From contig NC_056002.1 of NCBI RefSeq assembly GCF_018446385.1, forward strand, positions 5,691,474-5,755,473: a stretch of DNA of 64,000 nt, read 5' to 3'. Positions 60,974 to 64,000 of this stretch are shown here, one piece after another. The DNA is from Zingiber officinale. Its lineage: Eukaryota; Streptophyta; Magnoliopsida; Zingiberales; Zingiberaceae. How positions within the stretch are numbered: position 1 is the stretch's first letter; the number at the start of each line of letters is the position of its first letter. The notes beneath the pieces are model-generated. The model saw only the letters and a list, made by a program, of their open reading frames with translations. It did not search any database and was not told the DNA's origin. The translations under genes and the position numbers were made by a program.

Positions 60974-62440
60974 GAAGGCACCTCCATGGGCATTAGAGGA
61001 GCCTCCACAGCCTACAAAAGGTCAGTTCGAGCAGCAAGAAGTTGTGAACAAAAAATTTGATCTTTCGTCATTCCTACTGCTTCGTCTACGCTCCAACACT
61101 ATGCTACTTTGCTGAGAAGCTGCTTCACCCAACACCGAGCTCGATCCTAGAAATTACAAATGTTGGGTAACCTTTATTTATAGTCATTTCTTTTGTTATT
61201 GTTTCAAAGGAAAGTGTAGAGTTGTTACACTTTCCCTTCATACGTTATGTATTTGATTCCCACTTCCGACGGTTCCATAAGAGGCTATTAGTGAATTACC
61301 CGTTGCTAGATCCGCAAGACTTGGGTCTTGGAGTAAGAGTGGCTAAAGGCTCCAAACCAAATAAAATCAAATCGTGTCTTTTACTTTTCTATTTTTTATT
61401 CTTGTTTCCACTGTATCTACTTTATCTTTTAAAAATAAAAGAAAAGTTTTAAAAATCCACGTGATTCACCCCCTCTCACGTGCCTCTCGATCCAACACTA
61501 ATAGGTCACAATTGACCGAATGTTGGGATTGAGAACCCTAGGCTTGAGTTAAGTAAGTTTGGGTTAATCAATCGATTGATCTAGAGCCTAATCAATCAGT
61601 AGATCGATTGGGCAATGCTTTTGACACAAGGAGCTCAATCGATAGGGTGATCAATTGAGAGGAAATCACACGAGCATAGAAGGTCTCCCAATCGATCAGT
61701 TGATCTATTAGGTTGTTCTAATCGATCAGTGGATCTATTGGAACTAGTTTTCTCGCAATGACGTGAGGCGGCCTGAATTGATTGGTCAATCGATTCTTGG
61801 GTCTTCTGCAAGAGCACAGAAAACATCTGGATCAATTAGTTGATCGATCCAACTACCCCAATCGATCAGCCGATCGATTGAGATATGATCGTTGTGCAGG
61901 TAATGAACTTTAGATGGTTAGGATCGCCTAGATCTGACGTGACAATCGATTGGAGAGTAAGCACAATCGATTGGAACCCCTAAATCTCGGAGTATAAAGG
62001 CAACGACGAGGTTCAAACACAACAACACTTACACAATTCTTCTCTACTATTGTTCGCCAGACTTTGAGCTTGGAAGACAAGTGTTGCTGCACTTTCCAAC
62101 TAGTTTAGAGACATCTTCAAGCTACAAGAGATCAAACAAGAGAAGTTCTTCATTGTATTGTTATACATTACTTCTTGTTTCGAGTTGTACTCTTGTGTGA
62201 ACTTGTACAAAGTTTCTCCGCCTTCGGATTGTTCTGAGAATGAGTGTTTTTGATAGTAAAGAGTGTGCTCATGTGTAGATCCTTGGATTAGTCACCTCAT
62301 CTTGAGATGGATACTAAGTAAATCTTTTGTGTTAGCATTGGAGGAGTTCGCTTTGAGTTTTCCATTGCAAATCATCTTCAATGAAGCGAGACGAGATATT
62401 CACCTCTCCCCTCCTAGCTCCGGAGTGTCCCGACATGGTT

Positions 62441-63328
62441 GACTACCAAATTTCAAAGGAAAAGATAGAATCAACAATCACATTTTCAATCATCAAGTGG
62501 ACTTAAAGAACTCAAAATCCAATCTCCATCGTTCAAAATGTAGCTAGATGCAGAATGTTCCCTCAAAGTTTCAAGGCAATTTAATGGTTGAAACTCAAGA
62601 AAATGTAATTCTTTTACAATTACAATAGGTTAATTTTCCCAGCAAACCAACCACGTGTCCACAACATAGGAATCGCCAAAGAAGCCTCACAACAATCGAC
62701 CTTCACACACCTTGAAATCATAAATCTCGACAACGACATTGAAGTCCTTCCAGATAAGGGAATGTATACCTAAGGTACCACTAAAGGGCAAACCTATGTA
62801 AGAAAAGGCAAACATGCATGATATGTGACTGGGATACAAGGAACTTCTAAAACTATTCGGTAAAAGCAACGATTATGATATTGGATGATTGAGTTATTTA
62901 AGAATTTGTAGGAGGAACTATTACTGTCATGTTGGGTACTCCAAGTTTAAAGAATCATTATTATGATTGATTATCGAATTTTCAAGGAAAAGACAAAATT
63001 AATAATAGCATTTTCAATCATCACGTAGACTTAAAGAATTCAAAATCCGATCTTCACCGTTTAAAATATAGCTCTGAATGTAAAGAACGTGTTCTCCAAA
63101 TTTTAAGACGATCCAACAATTGAAACTTAAGAAAATATAATTTTTTTATAACTATAATGGTCAATTTTTTCAGTAAATTAACCACGAATCCACAACATAG
63201 GAATCGCCGAAGAAGCCTGCCTTCACCCTACCTTCAAAACAAAAATCTCGTCGTCGACGACGACGACGACGTTAAAAGTCCTCCCAAATTCAAACTTTTC
63301 GGCTTGACAGGACCATGCTTTAATACCA
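62441..63328 (-). mobile_element. Copia 5' leader and gag fossil, partly duplicated
   Basis: Two related blocks follow one another: 62441-62745 resembles 62956-63310, and 62750-62955 resembles the gag/protease fragment at 42705-42910. A primer-site-like sequence (minus-strand TGGTATTAAAGC, 63328-63317) adjoins the LTR to the right, so the element reads on the minus strand. The coding part is broken. Confidence 0.6.
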
Positions 63329-63501
63329 TGTAAATAGAATAAAAAAAATGAGAAGGGGATGAGGGAAAAAAAGTTGAAGAGCGTCATTGATTTCTCTTTT
63401 TCCTATAAATGCTGCTTTTCTAAAAAGCAACATAAATTAGAACTTATTCCTCTCTTTGACTATTCCATATCGTAACAAAGTTAGAAGTGAGAACGATAAC
63501 A
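63329..63501 (-). mobile_element. Short Copia 5' LTR, 173 bp
   Basis: On the minus strand it runs from TGTTATCG at 63501 to TTTACA at 63329, directly followed by a primer-site-like TGGTATTAAAGC. It holds a TATA-like CATTTATAGG. It ends only 160 bases upstream of the RING-H2 gene start and faces away from it. Confidence 0.65.
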
Positions 63502-63557
63502 GTTTAGCAGCTTTTGACGAGGCGAAAAAAATTTGATAAACGTGTGAGAAAACTCGC

Positions 63558-63566
63558 ATAAAAATA
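63558..63566 (+). promoter_or_regulatory. Candidate TATA box of the RING-H2 gene
   Basis: The sequence CATAAAAATA lies about 100 bases upstream of the ATG at 63661, a normal distance for a plant gene with a short leader. Positional evidence only. Confidence 0.3.
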
Positions 63567-63660
63567 TCAGCTTGAATTCATTTAACGTGAACAGAAAACT
63601 CAAAGATTCTCACTCTCATTCTCACCACTTCGTAATTTGCTTTAATTTCAAGTATCAAGG

Positions 63661-64000
63661 ATGTCTGGAGCAGAGCAACCCACGACCGGCGGCGGAGACG
63701 ACGGCGTCGTGCTGTCTTTTGCGACTACCAACGGGTTCATTGTCGCGGCGGCGATGCTTCTCTTAATCCTATTCATCTTCTCTTTCATCCTCTGCCTCCG
63801 CGCCAAGCGCCGCTGGGGCGGCGACCCGGTCGCCGCCGCCGAAGATCCCTTTCCGCAGACGTCTGGCCTCGACGCTGAATCCATGAAGGCGCTACCTTGG
63901 ACAATGCTCCGCCCCGACGACTTCGCTGGCGGCGCGGATCACTGCGCCGTCTGTCTCAGCGAGTTCTCGCCGGGGCAGAGGGCGCGGGTGTTGCCCAACT
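63661..64000 (+). CDS. ATL-family RING-H2 E3 ubiquitin ligase, N-terminal part
   Basis: ATL proteins are membrane-anchored E3 ligases that pass ubiquitin from an E2 to target proteins, often in defence and stress responses. The visible 113 codons begin at the first ATG of the frame. After a short acidic, glycine-rich start there is a transmembrane segment at about residues 25-46 (FIVAAAMLLLILFIFSFILC) followed by basic RAKRR. The GLD motif typical of ATLs is at 69-71 (SGLDAESMKALPW). The RING-H2 domain opens with Cys95 and Cys98 (HCAVCLSEF) and reaches RVLPN at the window edge. The remaining zinc ligands lie outside. ATL genes are usually intronless, which fits. The member number cannot be assigned. 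Confidence 0.93.
   Translation, partial: MSGAEQPTTGGGDDGVVLSFATTNGFIVAAAMLLLILFIFSFILCLRAKRRWGGDPVAAAEDPFPQTSGLDAESMKALPWTMLRPDDFAGGADHCAVCLSEFSPGQRARVLPN

Larger units (their letters stand above)
56090..61497 (+). mobile_element. Solo LTR (family Y) inside the 3' LTR of element X
   Basis: It begins TGTTGGTGCAATCGACC and ends CTCGATCCAACA. It is flanked by CTAAC (56085-56089) and CTAAT (61498-61502), a one-mismatch duplication. Its own sequence is about 1.5 kb; the rest is the gag-only copy 3 inserted at 57098. A related LTR segment lies in the 5' LTR of element X (about 43600-44726). Confidence 0.7.
42917..62435 (+). mobile_element. Large nested Copia-like element X (gag, no pol)
   Basis: The 5' LTR spans 42917-45405 and the 3' LTR 55337-62435; both are enlarged by nested LTR sequence. 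The flanks TAGTT (42912-42916) and TGGTT (62436-62440) form a one-mismatch target duplication. An initiator-Met primer site (TGGTATCAGAGC) is at 45408-45419 and a purine tract, AAAAAGGAAGAGA, at 55323-55335. The internal region has gag-like sequence only. I see no integrase or reverse transcriptase. Insertions inside it are a SINE (47667), a related solo LTR (48243), a gag-only element (50962) and, in its 3' LTR, a solo LTR that itself holds another gag-only element. Broken and old. Confidence 0.75.

Overview
This is a plant nuclear window. Intron-rich plant genes sit among nested LTR retrotransposons, a CACTA transposon, an RTE-type LINE and tRNA-derived SINEs. The genes are monocot-like, with GC-rich first exons in the kinase, expansin and RING genes. 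The repeat style would fit Zingiberales such as ginger, but that placement is inference from a single window.

Four host genes are clear. An alpha-expansin lies on the minus strand (10166-11089, 3 exons). A plastid ribulose-phosphate 3-epimerase lies on the plus strand (16450-23054, 9 exons, last intron GC-AG). A VIK-type ankyrin-repeat protein kinase lies on the minus strand (24434-32657, 11 exons), convergent with the epimerase. The first 113 codons of an ATL-type RING-H2 E3 ligase start at 63661 and run off the end. They have separate roles: wall loosening, the Calvin and pentose-phosphate pathways, receptor-linked signalling and ubiquitination. No operon-like relation is implied.

Layout: 1-9.1 kb holds long LTRs in opposite orientations, a solo LTR with a perfect target duplication, a minus-strand Gypsy-type gag-like fossil and an LTR with a 77-bp minisatellite. 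9.1-16.4 kb is mostly single-copy DNA around the expansin gene, plus a Gypsy LTR-like block and a SINE. 16.4-32.7 kb is the epimerase/kinase pair, with a LINE in epimerase intron 2. 32.7-63.5 kb is a deep nest. Copia fossils were invaded by a CACTA element (37643-42515), by a 19.5-kb Copia-like element (42917-62435) and by three copies of a gag-only LTR element. Solo LTRs and a SINE lie inside these.

The most interesting object is the CACTA element. Between intact terminal inverted repeats it carries pieces of two host genes: a chloroplast DnaJ11-like J-protein and an Argonaute of the AGO4 clade with exon-intron structure preserved. AGO4-clade proteins act in RNA-directed DNA methylation, which silences such transposons. 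The sequence therefore suggests a transposon carrying part of its host's silencing gene.
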